Positions 33,276 through 43,089 of a stretch of 46,279 nucleotides of DNA are shown piece after piece. Positions within the stretch are counted from its first letter, which is position 1. Every line of letters starts with the position of its first letter. The notes beneath the pieces are model-generated. The model made no database searches and was not told the origin of the DNA. It saw nothing but the letters and a program-made list of their open reading frames with translations. A program made the position numbers and the translations under genes. The DNA comes from Actinomadura rubrisoli (GTDB lineage Bacteria; Actinomycetota; Actinomycetes; Streptosporangiales; Streptosporangiaceae): NCBI RefSeq assembly GCF_004349215.1, contig NZ_SMKU01000029.1:1-46279 (forward strand). Direction: 5' to 3'.

Positions 33276-34718
33276 ATGCAGCCAAGGATCCGATCCGCCC
33301 CGTTCACCGTCGCGGCCACCCTCACCGCGACCGCCTGTCTGCTGACGCCGGCGGTACCCGCCGCGGCCGCCGCCCCCACCCAGGGCCATGGCCACGGGCA
33401 CCGCTTCACCCCCGGCGCGCCCGGCGTCGGCGACCGCTACTTCCCCCTGGAGGGGAACGGCGGGTACGACGTCCGCCACTACGACCTGGCGCTCGACTAC
33501 ACCCCCGCGTCCAACGCGCTGGTGGCCACCGCCCGCGTCACGGCCCGCGCGACGCAGAACCTCTCGCGGTTCGACCTCGACCTCAAGCAGCTCACCGTCT
33601 CCAGCGTGCGCGTGAACGGCCGCGCCGCCGCGTTCACACGCAAGGGCCAGGAGTTGGTCGTCACGCCGCCCGTCGGCCTGCGCAAGGGCGCCCGCTTCAC
33701 CGTGACCGTCGCCTACGCGGGCAGCCCGCAGCCCGTCCAGCGGCCCGACCTCGGCAGGTTCGGCTGGATCAGGACGCCGGACGGCGCGTACGTCGTGTGC
33801 GAGCCCGATGGCGCGTCCACCTGGTTCCCCAGCAGCGACCACCCGACCGACAAGGCGACCTACACCTACCGGGTCACGGTCCCGAAGGGCACGCAGGTCC
33901 TGGCGAACGGCGAGCCCGGCGGCGAGACGACGCGGGGCGGCAAGTCCACGTTCGTCTGGCACGAGCGCTCCCCTATGGCGAGCTACCTGGCGATGCTGGC
34001 CATCGGGAAGTACACCGTCCAGAAGGGGAGGACCCGGCACGGCACCCCGGTCATCAGCGCGGTCGCCCCGAACCGCGCGGACGAGCTGAAGATCATCCAC
34101 GAGAAGACGATCCAGGCGGTCGACTGGGAGGAGAAGGTCTTCGGCGAGTACCCGTTCACGTCCGTCGGCGGCATCCGGGTCGGCGTGGACGTGGCGTTCT
34201 CGCTGGAGACGCAAAGCCGCCCGATCTACGGCTACGAGCCCGACACGGCGACGATCGTCCACGAGCTGTCGCACCAGTGGTTCGGCAACAGCGTCAGCGT
34301 CAGGCGCTGGCAGGACATCTGGCTGAACGAGGGGTTCGCCACCTACGCGGAGTGGCTCTGGGACGAGCAGCACAGCGGCCCCACGGCGAAGTCGGCGTTC
34401 GACTTCCTCTACGAGCGGCCGGAGAGCTGGAGCAGCTACAAGGAGCTGTGGCTCGCCCGCAAGACCGGCGACCCTGGCCCGAACGAGCTGTTCACCATCA
34501 CCCCGTACTGGCGCGGCGGGATGACCCTGCACGCCCTCCGGGAGCGGATCGGCGACAGGGCGTTCTTCGCGCTGCTGAAAGTGTGGACGCGGACGCACCG
34601 CAACGGCAACGTCACCACGGAGCAGTTCATCGCGCTGGCGGAGAGGATCTCGCACAAGCAGTTGGACGGGCTCTTCCACGCCTGGCTCTACACCAAGACC
34701 AAGCCCACCAAGTGGTAG
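33276..34718 (+). CDS. Secreted M1 family metallopeptidase
   Basis: 480-residue secreted zinc peptidase. Sec signal peptide (RIRS then a hydrophobic stretch, ending near AAAAA at residues 29-33), followed by a mature start rich in His-Gly (GHGHGHRF). An aminopeptidase N-type beta domain follows, then the catalytic domain with H329-E330-x-x-H333 (HELSHQWFGN) and Glu352 in NEGFATYAEW, the HEXXH-x18-E zinc site. The exopeptidase GxMEN motif is replaced by FSLETQSRP, usual for this short secreted subfamily, so N-terminal exopeptidase specificity is uncertain. The large helical C-terminal domain of aminopeptidase N is absent. ATG 33276 has GGAAGGGGG 5 nt upstream. Confidence 0.93.
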   Translation: MQPRIRSAPFTVAATLTATACLLTPAVPAAAAAPTQGHGHGHRFTPGAPGVGDRYFPLEGNGGYDVRHYDLALDYTPASNALVATARVTARATQNLSRFDLDLKQLTVSSVRVNGRAAAFTRKGQELVVTPPVGLRKGARFTVTVAYAGSPQPVQRPDLGRFGWIRTPDGAYVVCEPDGASTWFPSSDHPTDKATYTYRVTVPKGTQVLANGEPGGETTRGGKSTFVWHERSPMASYLAMLAIGKYTVQKGRTRHGTPVISAVAPNRADELKIIHEKTIQAVDWEEKVFGEYPFTSVGGIRVGVDVAFSLETQSRPIYGYEPDTATIVHELSHQWFGNSVSVRRWQDIWLNEGFATYAEWLWDEQHSGPTAKSAFDFLYERPESWSSYKELWLARKTGDPGPNELFTITPYWRGGMTLHALRERIGDRAFFALLKVWTRTHRNGNVTTEQFIALAERISHKQLDGLFHAWLYTKTKPTKW

Positions 34719-34723
34719 ACACT

Positions 34724-34760
34724 GGGCCGCCCGGACCCGTCCCCCAGGGCCGGGCGGCCC
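34724..34760. terminator. Bidirectional terminator between convergent genes
   Basis: GGGCCGCCCGG (34724-34734) pairs perfectly with CCGGGCGGCCC (34750-34760) around a 15-nt loop, filling the 46-bp gap between the M1 peptidase gene and the dehydratase-like gene. Confidence 0.75.
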
Positions 34761-34764
34761 TCAT

Positions 34765-36000
34765 TCAGGGAAGTAGGGCGAGGGGGACGGACGGGTCGGC
34801 CCAGCGGTCGTTGGGGACGAGCGGGTACCAGCCGGGGCGGCCGGGGTCGCGGTCGTAGGGGTAGCCGCCCAGTTCCTTGTAGAGCGCGGCGTACTCGGCG
34901 ACCTTGTCGTGGTCCAGGCGGACGCCGAGGCCGGGACCGGACGGAACGGCGATCCTGCCGCCGGTGTAGCGCATCGGTCCGCCCTCGATCACGTCGTCGG
35001 CCAGGTGGTGGTAGTGCGCGTCGGCGGCGTAGGTGAGGTTCGGCAGGACGGCGCCGAGGTGCAGCATGGTGGCGAGCTGGATGCCCAGTTCCCCGGAGGA
35101 GTGCACGGCGACCCCGATCTGGAACGTCTCGCAGACCCCGGCGGCCTTCACGCAGGCGCGGATGCCGCCCCAGAAGGTGGTGTCGAGCAGCACGACGTCC
35201 GCGCCGCGGCGCAGGACGTTGGCGGCGAGCTGCTCGAAGTTGACCACGACGGTGTTGGTGGCGAGCGGCACGCCGACCCGCTCGCGGACGAGCCGGAGCC
35301 CCTCCAGGCCGAGGACGGGGTCTTCGAGGTAGTCGTTGTCGAGGTCCTCGATCGCCTTCCCGAACCGCAGGCCCTCCTCCAGGCTGAGCACCGAGTTCGG
35401 GTCGTAGCGCAGGCGGTCGCCCGGGAACGCCTTCGCGAGCGCCCGGTAGCACTCCAGCTCGTGGCCGGGCGGGAAGACGCCGCCCTTCAGCTTGTGGACG
35501 GTGAACCCGTGCTCGGCCTTGAGGGCACGGGCGTGCTCGACGAGCTGGTCCGGGGTGCGGATCTCCGGGGACCCGCCGGCGCCCGGGTAGCGGTAGAACA
35601 GGTAGGACGCGAACGGGACCGAGTCGCGGACGCGGCCGCCGAGCAGGTCGTACACGGGCACGCCGAGGTGCTGGCCGACGAGGTCCAGGCAGGCGAACTC
35701 GATCGCGGCGAGGATCTGGGTGCGGTTGTTGTACAGGCTCGCCGTCGGGTTGGCGATCTTGAAGCGGAGCGCCTCCAGCTCGAACGGGTCGTGCCCCGCC
35801 AGGTGCGGCGCTATCGCCTGGAACGCGGCCTCCGCGCTCTCGCCGCCGCCGCCCATCTCGCCGAGGCCGACCAGCCCGTTGTCGGCCTCGACCTCCACGA
35901 TCGTGCGGACGAACCGGCCCCAGTGGGCGCCGTTGCTGTGCAGGAGCGGCGCCTCCAGCGGCACCGTCACCGTGGTGGCGCGGATTCCTGTGATCTTCAT
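34765..36000 (-). CDS. Glucarate dehydratase-like enolase superfamily enzyme
   Basis: 411-residue mandelate racemase/glucarate dehydratase-group enzyme, expected to remove water from a sugar acid to a 2-keto-3-deoxy acid. Conserved residues by count: Lys170 and Lys172 in HKLKGG, metal ligands Asp200 (YDPN), Glu226 (LEDP) and Asn249 (ATNT), and the Asp273/His300 dyad in LLDTTFWGG and [11 protein letters not shown]. Asn rather than Asp/Glu as third ligand is the glucarate-dehydratase pattern. The family substrate could also be galactarate, idarate or another aldarate/aldonate. Last gene of the sugar operon, 23 nt after the GH38-like gene. It shows the operon's product contains an acid sugar. 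Confidence 0.88.
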   Translation of the reverse strand: MKITGIRATTVTVPLEAPLLHSNGAHWGRFVRTIVEVEADNGLVGLGEMGGGGESAEAAFQAIAPHLAGHDPFELEALRFKIANPTASLYNNRTQILAAIEFACLDLVGQHLGVPVYDLLGGRVRDSVPFASYLFYRYPGAGGSPEIRTPDQLVEHARALKAEHGFTVHKLKGGVFPPGHELECYRALAKAFPGDRLRYDPNSVLSLEEGLRFGKAIEDLDNDYLEDPVLGLEGLRLVRERVGVPLATNTVVVNFEQLAANVLRRGADVVLLDTTFWGGIRACVKAAGVCETFQIGVAVHSSGELGIQLATMLHLGAVLPNLTYAADAHYHHLADDVIEGGPMRYTGGRIAVPSGPGLGVRLDHDKVAEYAALYKELGGYPYDRDPGRPGWYPLVPNDRWADPSVPLALLP

Positions 36001-36023
36001 GTGCGGTCGTCCCCGATCTGCGC

Positions 36024-39000
36024 TCAGCGCCGAACGGTGACGGTGGCGACGCCGCAGGCCGGCAGCCGGACCGTCATCGTGCCGTCCCGGACGGGGAGCT
36101 CCGCCGGGTCACGCTCCAGGAGGCCGCTGAGCCGCGCGCTCGTCGCGCCGGGCACGCGCAGTCCCGTCTCCACCGGGTCCGCCGCGAGCGACTGGAGCCG
36201 GATGGCGAGGCCCTCGCCGTCCCGGGCGCGGCCGACGGAGGTGACGAGCACGTCCGGGTCGTCGACCTCCAGGAACGCGCCGGAGGCGGCGGCCTCCGCC
36301 GCGCCCGTCGCGAGGGTGGCGACGAACGGGTCGGTGACGCCCGCGGCGGTGCGGGCGCCCAGCCGGCGCCCGGACCCGGCCGCGCCGGAGGCGAACGCGT
36401 AGCGGAAGGTCGTCTCGCCCTGCTGCTGGGACGGGAAGTTGGTGTCCCAGATGTTGTTCAGCGCCCACGAGTAGACGGTGCCGTCCTCCTCGTCCAGCGT
36501 CGGCGGGAACGGCGCGTACGGCATGTGGATCGAGCCGAACTGGACGAGCGGCGCCTCCAGCGTCGCCCACGCCACGGTCAGCTCGGGGTCCTCGAACGCG
36601 ACCCAGTGCCGGATCGGGCGCATGTGCTCGGCCGATCCGGGGACGCTCGGCACGCCGGTGCCGCCGACGCCGCCGGTCAGCTCCCAGGCGGCGGGCGGGC
36701 CGTCCACGGCGAACGGGAACGCGAAGAACACCGCCTCCTTGGCCGCCGTGGGCTGCTTGCCGAGCTGGTAGCGGACGTCCACGCGCGGGACCCCGGCGTA
36801 CAGGTCGATGGTCGTGCGCAGCCAGTCGACGCCCTTGCCGTGCAGCTCCACGACGAGCCGCTCGCCCGCCGGGGTGCGCTCGCACCGGGCGACGGTGGCG
36901 TGGGCGGCCACGGCGCGGTCGCCGAGCATCGTCTTGTCGTGGACGAGCATGTGCCCGGACATGTGGTTGAAGTGCGGCGCGGTCGCGTACCGGTCGTAGA
37001 TGTACTGGCCGAACCCGGCGACCGCCTCGGCGTTCACCAGCTCCCGGCCGAGGGTCTTGTCGAAGACCGAGGCGAGGTGCCCCTCCTTGAGGTCGTAGAC
37101 GACGCGGTAGTACTCGTTCTCGATCGTCCCGTCCGCGCCGAGGTCGGCGGGCTCGGGCGAGGCGGCGCCCGGCTCGGCGCGGACGACGTCGAGGCGGACG
37201 TGGCCGTGCCCGGGGACGTCGGCCAGCACCGCCTCCAGGTGGCGGCCGATCGGGCGGGTGGGCCACTCCTCCGGGTCCACCTCCTCCTCGCGGTGCGGGA
37301 CGGGCTCGCCGGTGCGGGCGTCCACGAGCGAGACCGGGACGTCCACCGCGACGACGTCGCGGGGCAGGAACGCGCGCGCCACGTCGGTGCGGGCGGCCGA
37401 GCCGGGGTTGACGACGAGGAACGAGGCGAGCGCGCCGGACGCGGGGCCGAACGTCGCGCCGAGCCGCCCGGCGCCCGCCTGGAGCAGGTCGAGCGCGTCG
37501 TCGTGCGCCTGGTAGCCGACCTGGGACTTGCGGGTCCACTGCAGGCCGCCGGAGTCGCCGCCCTCCTCCGCGTCCTCCCAGGGGTTGGCTGCGCCCCAGG
37601 TGTGCTCGTCGAACAGCGCCGCCCGGTCGTACGCCTCGTCGATCGCGGCGGGCGCGGCCGTCCGGTCGCCGCTGCGCTCGTCCGCGAGCGCGTGCAGCGT
37701 CTCGGCGGACCGCAGGACGTTCTGCGCGCGGCGGACATACCCCAGGGGGCGGGCGCCGGAGCCGAGGCCGTCGGCCCACCAGTCCGTCCAGTCGCCCTCG
37801 TGGGTCTGGAGCCGGTCGCCGTGGTGCTCCTCGACGTACTCGAAGAAGTCGGCGTTGGTGGCCATCCGCAGCCGCGGGTACGCCCACGTCTCGTTCCAGC
37901 GGTGGGCGATGTCGGCGGGGACGATGGACGGCCCGGCGTTGTCGGCGTGCGCGCCCTGCACGCGCAGGTGGACGGCGTCCAGGATGTCGGGGTCCTTGGC
38001 CGCGCCGACCTGGCCGGGCGCGGCGTACCAGCCGAACGTCCCGGGCCCGTACGGGTAGGGGCGGTCGGCGAGGGAGCCGAGGTAGCGCGGCAGCAGGTCC
38101 TCGGCGAGGTCGTAGCCGTCGACGAGGCCGACGGTGTTGCCCTCCATGTAGGCCATGCCGTGCGGGGTGTCGGTGAACCACACGATCAGTTCGCCGCCGC
38201 CCGGCGACCGCCACCGGAACGGGCGGCCGAGCCGGTCGCCGCCCGTGATGTACGGGACGGACCGCCCGGCCCAGTTGTGCGCGGCCGCCAGGTAGCGGAC
38301 GCCCGCCGCGTTCAGCGCGTCCACCGTCCCGACGACGGCGCCCGGGATGTCGGTGTGCATGGCCGAGCGGACCTCGATGCCGTGGTCTCGCCGCAGGTCC
38401 GCGACGAAGCGGAGCTGGCGGTACAGCTCCTCCGTCGAGCACGCCTCCGTGTGCAGCTGCATCGGGAACGCGGTCACCTCGATGTTGCCCGCCCGGACCC
38501 GCTCGGCGAACTCGGCGACCTGGTCCTCGGGGCGGGTCGCCAGCCAGCGCAGCGCGGGCAGCGACGACTCCACCGACCAGCGGAACCGCGCGTCGTCCGG
38601 GCGCCCGTCGGTCTCGCGCGCCAGGCGCAGCGCCGCGTCCAGGTAGTCCAGATGGTGGCGGAGCACCGTGCCCTGCGTGTCGGTGTAGCCGATGTCCAGG
38701 TGCGAGTGGTGGACGACGAAGACGCTCCACTTGCGCTGCGGCGTGAGGTCGAGCGGCGCGGCCCCGACGAGACCGTCCGCGTCGCGCACCTCCAGGGTGA
38801 CGCGGCGGGCGGCCTCCACCTCCGGGACGAGCAGCGTGACGGCCGCGCCCCCGTCCCCGGCGGCACCGTCGACCGTCGCGCTCGCGAGCACGTCCGCCCC
38901 GTCCTTCAGGGCCACCTCCGCCCCGCGTCCCCCGGACAGGGTCAGCCGGACGGCCTGCCGGAGCGCTCCGGCCCCGTCCCGTCTGAACAGCGGCAGCACC

Positions 39001-39122
39001 GCGGCGCGGACCGTCAGCCCGCGGACCGCGAGCACTTCGGTGGAGGTGTCGCGGCGCAGCGCGTCGCGGATCCCGTCGTAGTCGGGCGAGCCAAGGCTCG
39101 CCTGCAGCAGGCGACTCGTCAT
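36024..39122 (-). CDS. Large cytoplasmic GH38-like glycoside hydrolase
   Basis: 1032-residue protein without signal peptide. An N-terminal beta region (about 1-130) precedes a GH38/57-type barrel starting [17 protein letters not shown]. His141 and Asp143 correspond to two zinc ligands, and MHTDIPG is a candidate for the nucleophile Asp. Further parts: [41 protein letters not shown], then long beta domains with [30 protein letters not shown] and [20 protein letters not shown], typical of alpha-mannosidase C-terminal parts. I see no HDAxTGT block that carries the last zinc ligand in classical GH38, so the active site is divergent. It probably cleaves an imported glycoside inside the cell; alpha-mannoside is the family guess only. 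Confidence 0.85.
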   Translation of the reverse strand: MTSRLLQASLGSPDYDGIRDALRRDTSTEVLAVRGLTVRAAVLPLFRRDGAGALRQAVRLTLSGGRGAEVALKDGADVLASATVDGAAGDGGAAVTLLVPEVEAARRVTLEVRDADGLVGAAPLDLTPQRKWSVFVVHHSHLDIGYTDTQGTVLRHHLDYLDAALRLARETDGRPDDARFRWSVESSLPALRWLATRPEDQVAEFAERVRAGNIEVTAFPMQLHTEACSTEELYRQLRFVADLRRDHGIEVRSAMHTDIPGAVVGTVDALNAAGVRYLAAAHNWAGRSVPYITGGDRLGRPFRWRSPGGGELIVWFTDTPHGMAYMEGNTVGLVDGYDLAEDLLPRYLGSLADRPYPYGPGTFGWYAAPGQVGAAKDPDILDAVHLRVQGAHADNAGPSIVPADIAHRWNETWAYPRLRMATNADFFEYVEEHHGDRLQTHEGDWTDWWADGLGSGARPLGYVRRAQNVLRSAETLHALADERSGDRTAAPAAIDEAYDRAALFDEHTWGAANPWEDAEEGGDSGGLQWTRKSQVGYQAHDDALDLLQAGAGRLGATFGPASGALASFLVVNPGSAARTDVARAFLPRDVVAVDVPVSLVDARTGEPVPHREEEVDPEEWPTRPIGRHLEAVLADVPGHGHVRLDVVRAEPGAASPEPADLGADGTIENEYYRVVYDLKEGHLASVFDKTLGRELVNAEAVAGFGQYIYDRYATAPHFNHMSGHMLVHDKTMLGDRAVAAHATVARCERTPAGERLVVELHGKGVDWLRTTIDLYAGVPRVDVRYQLGKQPTAAKEAVFFAFPFAVDGPPAAWELTGGVGGTGVPSVPGSAEHMRPIRHWVAFEDPELTVAWATLEAPLVQFGSIHMPYAPFPPTLDEEDGTVYSWALNNIWDTNFPSQQQGETTFRYAFASGAAGSGRRLGARTAAGVTDPFVATLATGAAEAAASGAFLEVDDPDVLVTSVGRARDGEGLAIRLQSLAADPVETGLRVPGATSARLSGLLERDPAELPVRDGTMTVRLPACGVATVTVRR

Positions 39123-39153
39123 CGTTTCGCCGTCTATCCCTTCGTACGGTTTC

Positions 39154-40017
39154 TCAGAACTGCGCCAGCGTGAGCCCGCGCGTGAAGAGCCGCTGTGTCG
39201 CCAGGAACAGCACGACCGTCGGCAGCGACACCACGAGCCCGGCGGCCAGCGCGATCGGCACCGGGGTCCCGGCGTACACGTCGGTGGTGAGGGCCGACAG
39301 CTCGGCCCACACCGGCCGGACGGTCTCGGACTGCGAGAGCGTCAGGCCGAACAGCAGGTCGTTCCAGACGTAGGTGAACTCCAGGATGAACACGGCGGCC
39401 AGCGCCGCCGAGGACAGCGGCAGGTAGATCCGCCAGAAGATGCGGAAGGTGGACGCGCCGTCCAGCCGCGCCGCCTCGAAGATCGACACGGCGACGCTCC
39501 CGAAGAAGTTCCGCATCACCAGCGCCGCGAGCGGCACGCTGGTGGCGGTGTAGATCAGCACGAGCCCGACGTGGTCGTCGTACAGCGACACCTTGCTGTA
39601 GCCGACGAACAGCGGCACGAGCAGCATCTGGAACGGCACGATGGTGCCCGCGAAGATCACCACGAACCAGGCGAAGCCGTGCTTGAGCCGCAGCACCACG
39701 ATCGCGTACCCGGCGAGCGCGCCCAGCAGCACCGCGAGCGCCGGGGAGACGACGCTGTAGCCCAGGGTGCTCAGCAGCGTGTCGCCGACGCTCGTGCGGC
39801 TCCACGCCTCGGAGATGTTGTCGAACAGCCCCATCGAGGACGGCGGCTTCACCGCGTCGGACGGGTCGTAGTCGTCCGCGGGGCGCACCGCGTTCGCCAC
39901 GATCAGGTACGTGGGGAACAGCCACACCAGCCCGAGCACGACCAGCAGGCCCCGGCGCGCCGCGCCCCCGACGCCCATCCCGCGGCGCGTCCCGCCACCG
40001 CTCTCCTGTGCGCTCAT
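39154..40017 (-). CDS. Carbohydrate ABC transporter permease (MalG type)
   Basis: 287-residue inner permease with six TM segments. The EAA loop is EAARLDGASTFRIFWRIYLPLS near residues 190-211. ATG at 40017 overlaps the MalF-type stop as ATGA. It ends 31 nt before the GH38-like gene. Works with the upstream permease and a shared cytoplasmic ATPase (MsiK-like) that is not encoded here. Confidence 0.95.
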   Translation of the reverse strand: MSAQESGGGTRRGMGVGGAARRGLLVVLGLVWLFPTYLIVANAVRPADDYDPSDAVKPPSSMGLFDNISEAWSRTSVGDTLLSTLGYSVVSPALAVLLGALAGYAIVVLRLKHGFAWFVVIFAGTIVPFQMLLVPLFVGYSKVSLYDDHVGLVLIYTATSVPLAALVMRNFFGSVAVSIFEAARLDGASTFRIFWRIYLPLSSAALAAVFILEFTYVWNDLLFGLTLSQSETVRPVWAELSALTTDVYAGTPVPIALAAGLVVSLPTVVLFLATQRLFTRGLTLAQF

Positions 40018-41000
40018 CGGGTCTCCTCCCTGCCGACCTGGCGGCGCAGGTAGACGTATGAAGCCAGGCCCGTGATGGTGGTGAGCAGCACCGCGACCGC
40101 CGACCCGTACCCGTACTCGTCGGCGACGAACACGTCGCGGTACATGGTCACGGCGAGCGTCTCGGACGACCGTCCGGGCCCGCCCTGGGTCATCACCCAG
40201 ACGATGTCGAAGCTCTTGAGCCCCGCCACCAGCGCCAGCCCGAACACGACCGTGGTGATCGGGCGCATCAGCGGCCACAGGACGTGCCGGAACAGCCGCC
40301 ACCCGGACGCGCCGTCGATGCGCGCGGCCTCGATCGGCGCCTTCGGGATGGACTGGAGGCCGACGACGAACAGCAGCATGTTGACGCCGAGCTGCTGCCA
40401 CGTCCACACCACGATCATCGCGATCGTGTTGCGGGGGCCGTCCTGAAGGAAGGCGGTGTCGCCGCCGGGCATCCCGAGGAAGGTCAGGATCTGGTTGGCC
40501 ATGCCGTCCGGTTGCAGGATGAAGCCCCAGATCACGCCGAGGCCCGCGCCCGACATGGCGTAGGGCAGCAGGAACGGCAGCCGGAACCACGCGCCCCGCT
40601 TGAGGTCGTAGGACAGCACGGCGACGATCAGCCCGAGCCCCACGGGCAGGACGACGGTCCCGACGACCCACAGCAGCGTGTTGCGGATCGAGGTGAGCAG
40701 CGCGTCGTCCTCGAACAGGCGCCGGTAGTTGTCCAGCCCGGTGAACTCGGGCGACGCGAGCCCGTCGTAGGTGGTCATGCTCAGGTACGCCGTCCACAGG
40801 AACGGCAGGTAGAGCAGGACGGCGACGAACAGGACGGCCGGTGAGACGTAGGCGTGCCGGAACCGGCCGTGCAGGGCGAAGCCCTTCCCCGGACGGTCCC
40901 CGCGCCGGGTGCCGCGCCGGGTGCCGCCGCGTCCCGCCGGACCGTCACCGCGCACGCCCGCCGGCTTCGGGCGGGCCGCGGTGGCCTTGTGCGTGCTCAT
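40014..41000 (-). CDS. Carbohydrate ABC transporter permease (MalF type)
   Basis: 328-residue permease; about 45 residues of basic Arg/Gly/Pro-rich cytoplasmic leader, then six TM segments. EAA loop EAARIDGASGWRLFRHVLWPLMRP lies near residues 230-253. The leader contains a 12-bp tandem duplication (40901-40924) coding Gly-Thr-Arg-Arg twice. Starts 7 nt after the binding-protein stop. Confidence 0.95.
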   Translation of the reverse strand: MSTHKATAARPKPAGVRGDGPAGRGGTRRGTRRGDRPGKGFALHGRFRHAYVSPAVLFVAVLLYLPFLWTAYLSMTTYDGLASPEFTGLDNYRRLFEDDALLTSIRNTLLWVVGTVVLPVGLGLIVAVLSYDLKRGAWFRLPFLLPYAMSGAGLGVIWGFILQPDGMANQILTFLGMPGGDTAFLQDGPRNTIAMIVVWTWQQLGVNMLLFVVGLQSIPKAPIEAARIDGASGWRLFRHVLWPLMRPITTVVFGLALVAGLKSFDIVWVMTQGGPGRSSETLAVTMYRDVFVADEYGYGSAVAVLLTTITGLASYVYLRRQVGREETR

Positions 41001-41007
41001 CGCGGGC

Positions 41008-42282
41008 TCAGCTTCCGGCCTTGTGCGTCTTCCAGTACTCCTCGTTCACCTTCTGAATGCTCTGGAGCACCTTCATGTACGTGTCGGGCTTGTTGAGGAA
41101 CTTGTCGAACCCGCTCAGCGCCTCGGTCAGCACCGGCGCGGGCGCGGCCTCGAAGTAGCGCAGGACGAGCCGGTTCTTGTCGGACGCCGCCTGCTTGCTG
41201 ACCTTGTCCAGCTCCGGGTCGGCGACCTTCACCTTCGGGTCGCTCGACACGTCGCCGCGCATGTTCGCCCACTTCTCCTGGGCGCCCGGCGTGATCCACC
41301 ACTTGAGGTACTTCATGCTGGCCTCCTTGTCGGGGGCCTTGCGCAGCGAGCACAGCGGCCCGCTCTCGAACACGAGCGAGGTCTTCGGCAGCGACGGCTC
41401 GACGTTCGGGATGAAGAAGAAGCCGTAGTCCTCGCCCTGCTTGAGCCCGCGCTGGGTCATGCTGGTGTTGAACCACGTCCCGCTGATGACCATGGCGGCG
41501 TCGCCGGACTTGAAGTGGTCGGCGGGGTCGGCCTTGTCGCCGGGGTTGCTGAACCACCCGGAGTCGATCATCGACTTCCAGCGCTCCATCGCCTTCACCA
41601 CGCCCGGGTCGGTGTAGGACGCCTGGCCGGTGGACAGCCGCTCGTACAGGTCGGGGTCGGAGCCCGCGAGCAGCTGCTCGAACCACGCGAAGGAGAACAG
41701 CGAGGTCGGCGTGGTGTGGTTGAAGGGCACCTGCCCCTTCGCCTTCAGCGTCCGGGCGAGGGTGTCCAGCTCGGCCCACGTCGTCGGCGGCTTCAGCCCG
41801 TACTTCGCGAAGATCTTCTTGTTGTAGAACATGCCCCAGTAGCCGGTCTGCAGCGGGACGCAGTACTGCTTGCCGCCCACGGTGTAGTACTTCTGCAGGT
41901 CGGCCGACAGGTCGCCGCTCTTGATCGCGTCCTGCCAGAGCTGAGAGGTGTCGGCCACCTGGTTCTGCTTGACGATCTCCTGGAGCCGCCCGCCGGTCGT
42001 CCAGGTGAACAGGTCGGGCTTGACCTTGGTGCGGAACGAGGTCTTGATGAACGCGGTGTACGTCGGCTCGTCGGTGTAGCCCACCGGCTTCATGCCGAGC
42101 CCGGTCTGCTCCTTGCCCAGCGTGCCCATCTGCTCGAAGAAGGGCTTCCAGGCGCCCTTGTCGTTGTAGAGCTTGAGCTCGGACGTCTTCGCGCCGGAGT
42201 CGCCGCCGGACCCGCAGCCGGTGGCGATCAGCAGCGCGCCCAGGGTGAGTGCGGTCACCCGCAGTCGCTTCGACGACAGCAT
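41008..42282 (-). CDS. Sugar ABC transporter substrate-binding lipoprotein (family 1)
   Basis: 424-residue solute-binding protein. Lipoprotein signal with lipobox ATGC (Cys near 23) and Gly/Ser linker. Family 1 features: LKLYNDKGAWKPFFEQM, TSFRTKVKPDLFTWTTGGRLQEIV, GYWGMFYNKKIFAKYGLKPPTTW and GDAAMVISGTWFN. A ligand cannot be deduced. ATG with GGAGG 6 nt upstream. First transport gene of the operon, 74 nt after gntR. Confidence 0.95.
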   Translation of the reverse strand: MLSSKRLRVTALTLGALLIATGCGSGGDSGAKTSELKLYNDKGAWKPFFEQMGTLGKEQTGLGMKPVGYTDEPTYTAFIKTSFRTKVKPDLFTWTTGGRLQEIVKQNQVADTSQLWQDAIKSGDLSADLQKYYTVGGKQYCVPLQTGYWGMFYNKKIFAKYGLKPPTTWAELDTLARTLKAKGQVPFNHTTPTSLFSFAWFEQLLAGSDPDLYERLSTGQASYTDPGVVKAMERWKSMIDSGWFSNPGDKADPADHFKSGDAAMVISGTWFNTSMTQRGLKQGEDYGFFFIPNVEPSLPKTSLVFESGPLCSLRKAPDKEASMKYLKWWITPGAQEKWANMRGDVSSDPKVKVADPELDKVSKQAASDKNRLVLRYFEAAPAPVLTEALSGFDKFLNKPDTYMKVLQSIQKVNEEYWKTHKAGS

Positions 42283-42356
42283 GGTGGGCCTCCTTCGTCG
42301 GGCGGGTGCCCAATCGGGGTGGGTCGGGAGGGGTGGGTCGGTCGCGCGCGGTCGCC

Positions 42357-43049
42357 TCAGGTGAGCCGCTGCTCTATCACGTGCCTGACGTCGGCGAGAT
42401 GGGCGCGCATCAGCTCGGCCGCCGCCTGCGCGTCGCCGCGCTCGATGGCGCCGAGGATCGCCCGGTGCTCCTCGTAGTCGCGGGTGCGGTCGTCGAAGAT
42501 GCGCTGTATCTCGCGCTGCTCGGACGCGTGCACCGACAGCAGCGAGTCGATGACCTCGCAGAGGACGGAGTTGCCCGCGACCTCCGCGGCGGCCCGGTGG
42601 AAGGCCATGTTGGCCTCGTGCAGCCGCGCGTCGTCGCCGGTGAGGTTCTCGGACGCCTCGTCCAGGACGGCGCGGAGCCGTTCGAGGTCGCCTGCCTCGG
42701 ACCGGCGCGCCGCCTGCGCGGCCAGCGGCGGCTCGATCAGCAGCCGGGCGTCCAGGAGGTGCAGCAGCCGGTCCCGGTCCAGGGTGCGGACGTTGGGGTT
42801 CGGGATGACCACGCGTTCGAGGTCGGCGCCCACGTAGATGCCGGAGCCGTGCCGCAGCTGGATGGCGCCGGTGGCCTCCAGGCGGCGCAGCGCCTCGCGC
42901 AGCGTCGGGGTGGTGACCGCGAACCGCTGCGAGAGCTCCCGCGCCGACGGCAGCCGGTCGCCGGGGCCCAGGCCGCCCGACCTGATCAGCTCCAGCATCC
43001 GCTCGGTCAGAGCGTCCGCCAGGCTGGGACGGGCTACATCCTGTGACAT
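42357..43049 (-). CDS. GntR/FadR-type (FCD) transcriptional regulator
   Basis: 230-residue regulator: winged helix near residues 10-75 (LGPGDRLPSARELSQRFAVTTPTLREALRRLEATGAI), then the all-helical FCD ligand domain with the metal-binding His residues in FHRAAAEVAGN and the later SVHASEQREI and YEEHRAILGAIERGD. FCD regulators often sense sugar acids or their breakdown products, in line with the dehydratase in the same operon. As first gene it probably represses itself and the transporter. Confidence 0.93.
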   Translation of the reverse strand: MSQDVARPSLADALTERMLELIRSGGLGPGDRLPSARELSQRFAVTTPTLREALRRLEATGAIQLRHGSGIYVGADLERVVIPNPNVRTLDRDRLLHLLDARLLIEPPLAAQAARRSEAGDLERLRAVLDEASENLTGDDARLHEANMAFHRAAAEVAGNSVLCEVIDSLLSVHASEQREIQRIFDDRTRDYEEHRAILGAIERGDAQAAAELMRAHLADVRHVIEQRLT

Positions 43050-43069
43050 CGCACCTCGCTCAAAAGAAG

Positions 43070-43089
43070 TAAAGTCATCTAATCACTTA
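43070..43089 (-). promoter_or_regulatory. AT-rich promoter/operator zone before gntR
   Basis: An AT-rich island (43061-43089) lies in the 37-bp gap before gntR. TAAAGT (43070-43075) and ACTTA (43085-43089) are imperfect inverted arms around CATCTAATC. It could hold the gntR operon promoter and the autoregulatory site; it runs into the stop codon of the upstream esterase gene. Confidence 0.35.

Noticed and set aside
36525..39173. 882-codon frame antisense to the GH38-like gene
   Set aside because: Same GC-bias shadow with no motif; the opposite strand has clear homology.
40901..40924. 12-bp tandem repeat in the MalF-type leader
   Set aside because: In-frame Gly-Thr-Arg-Arg duplication in a low-complexity tail; too ordinary to list as a finding.
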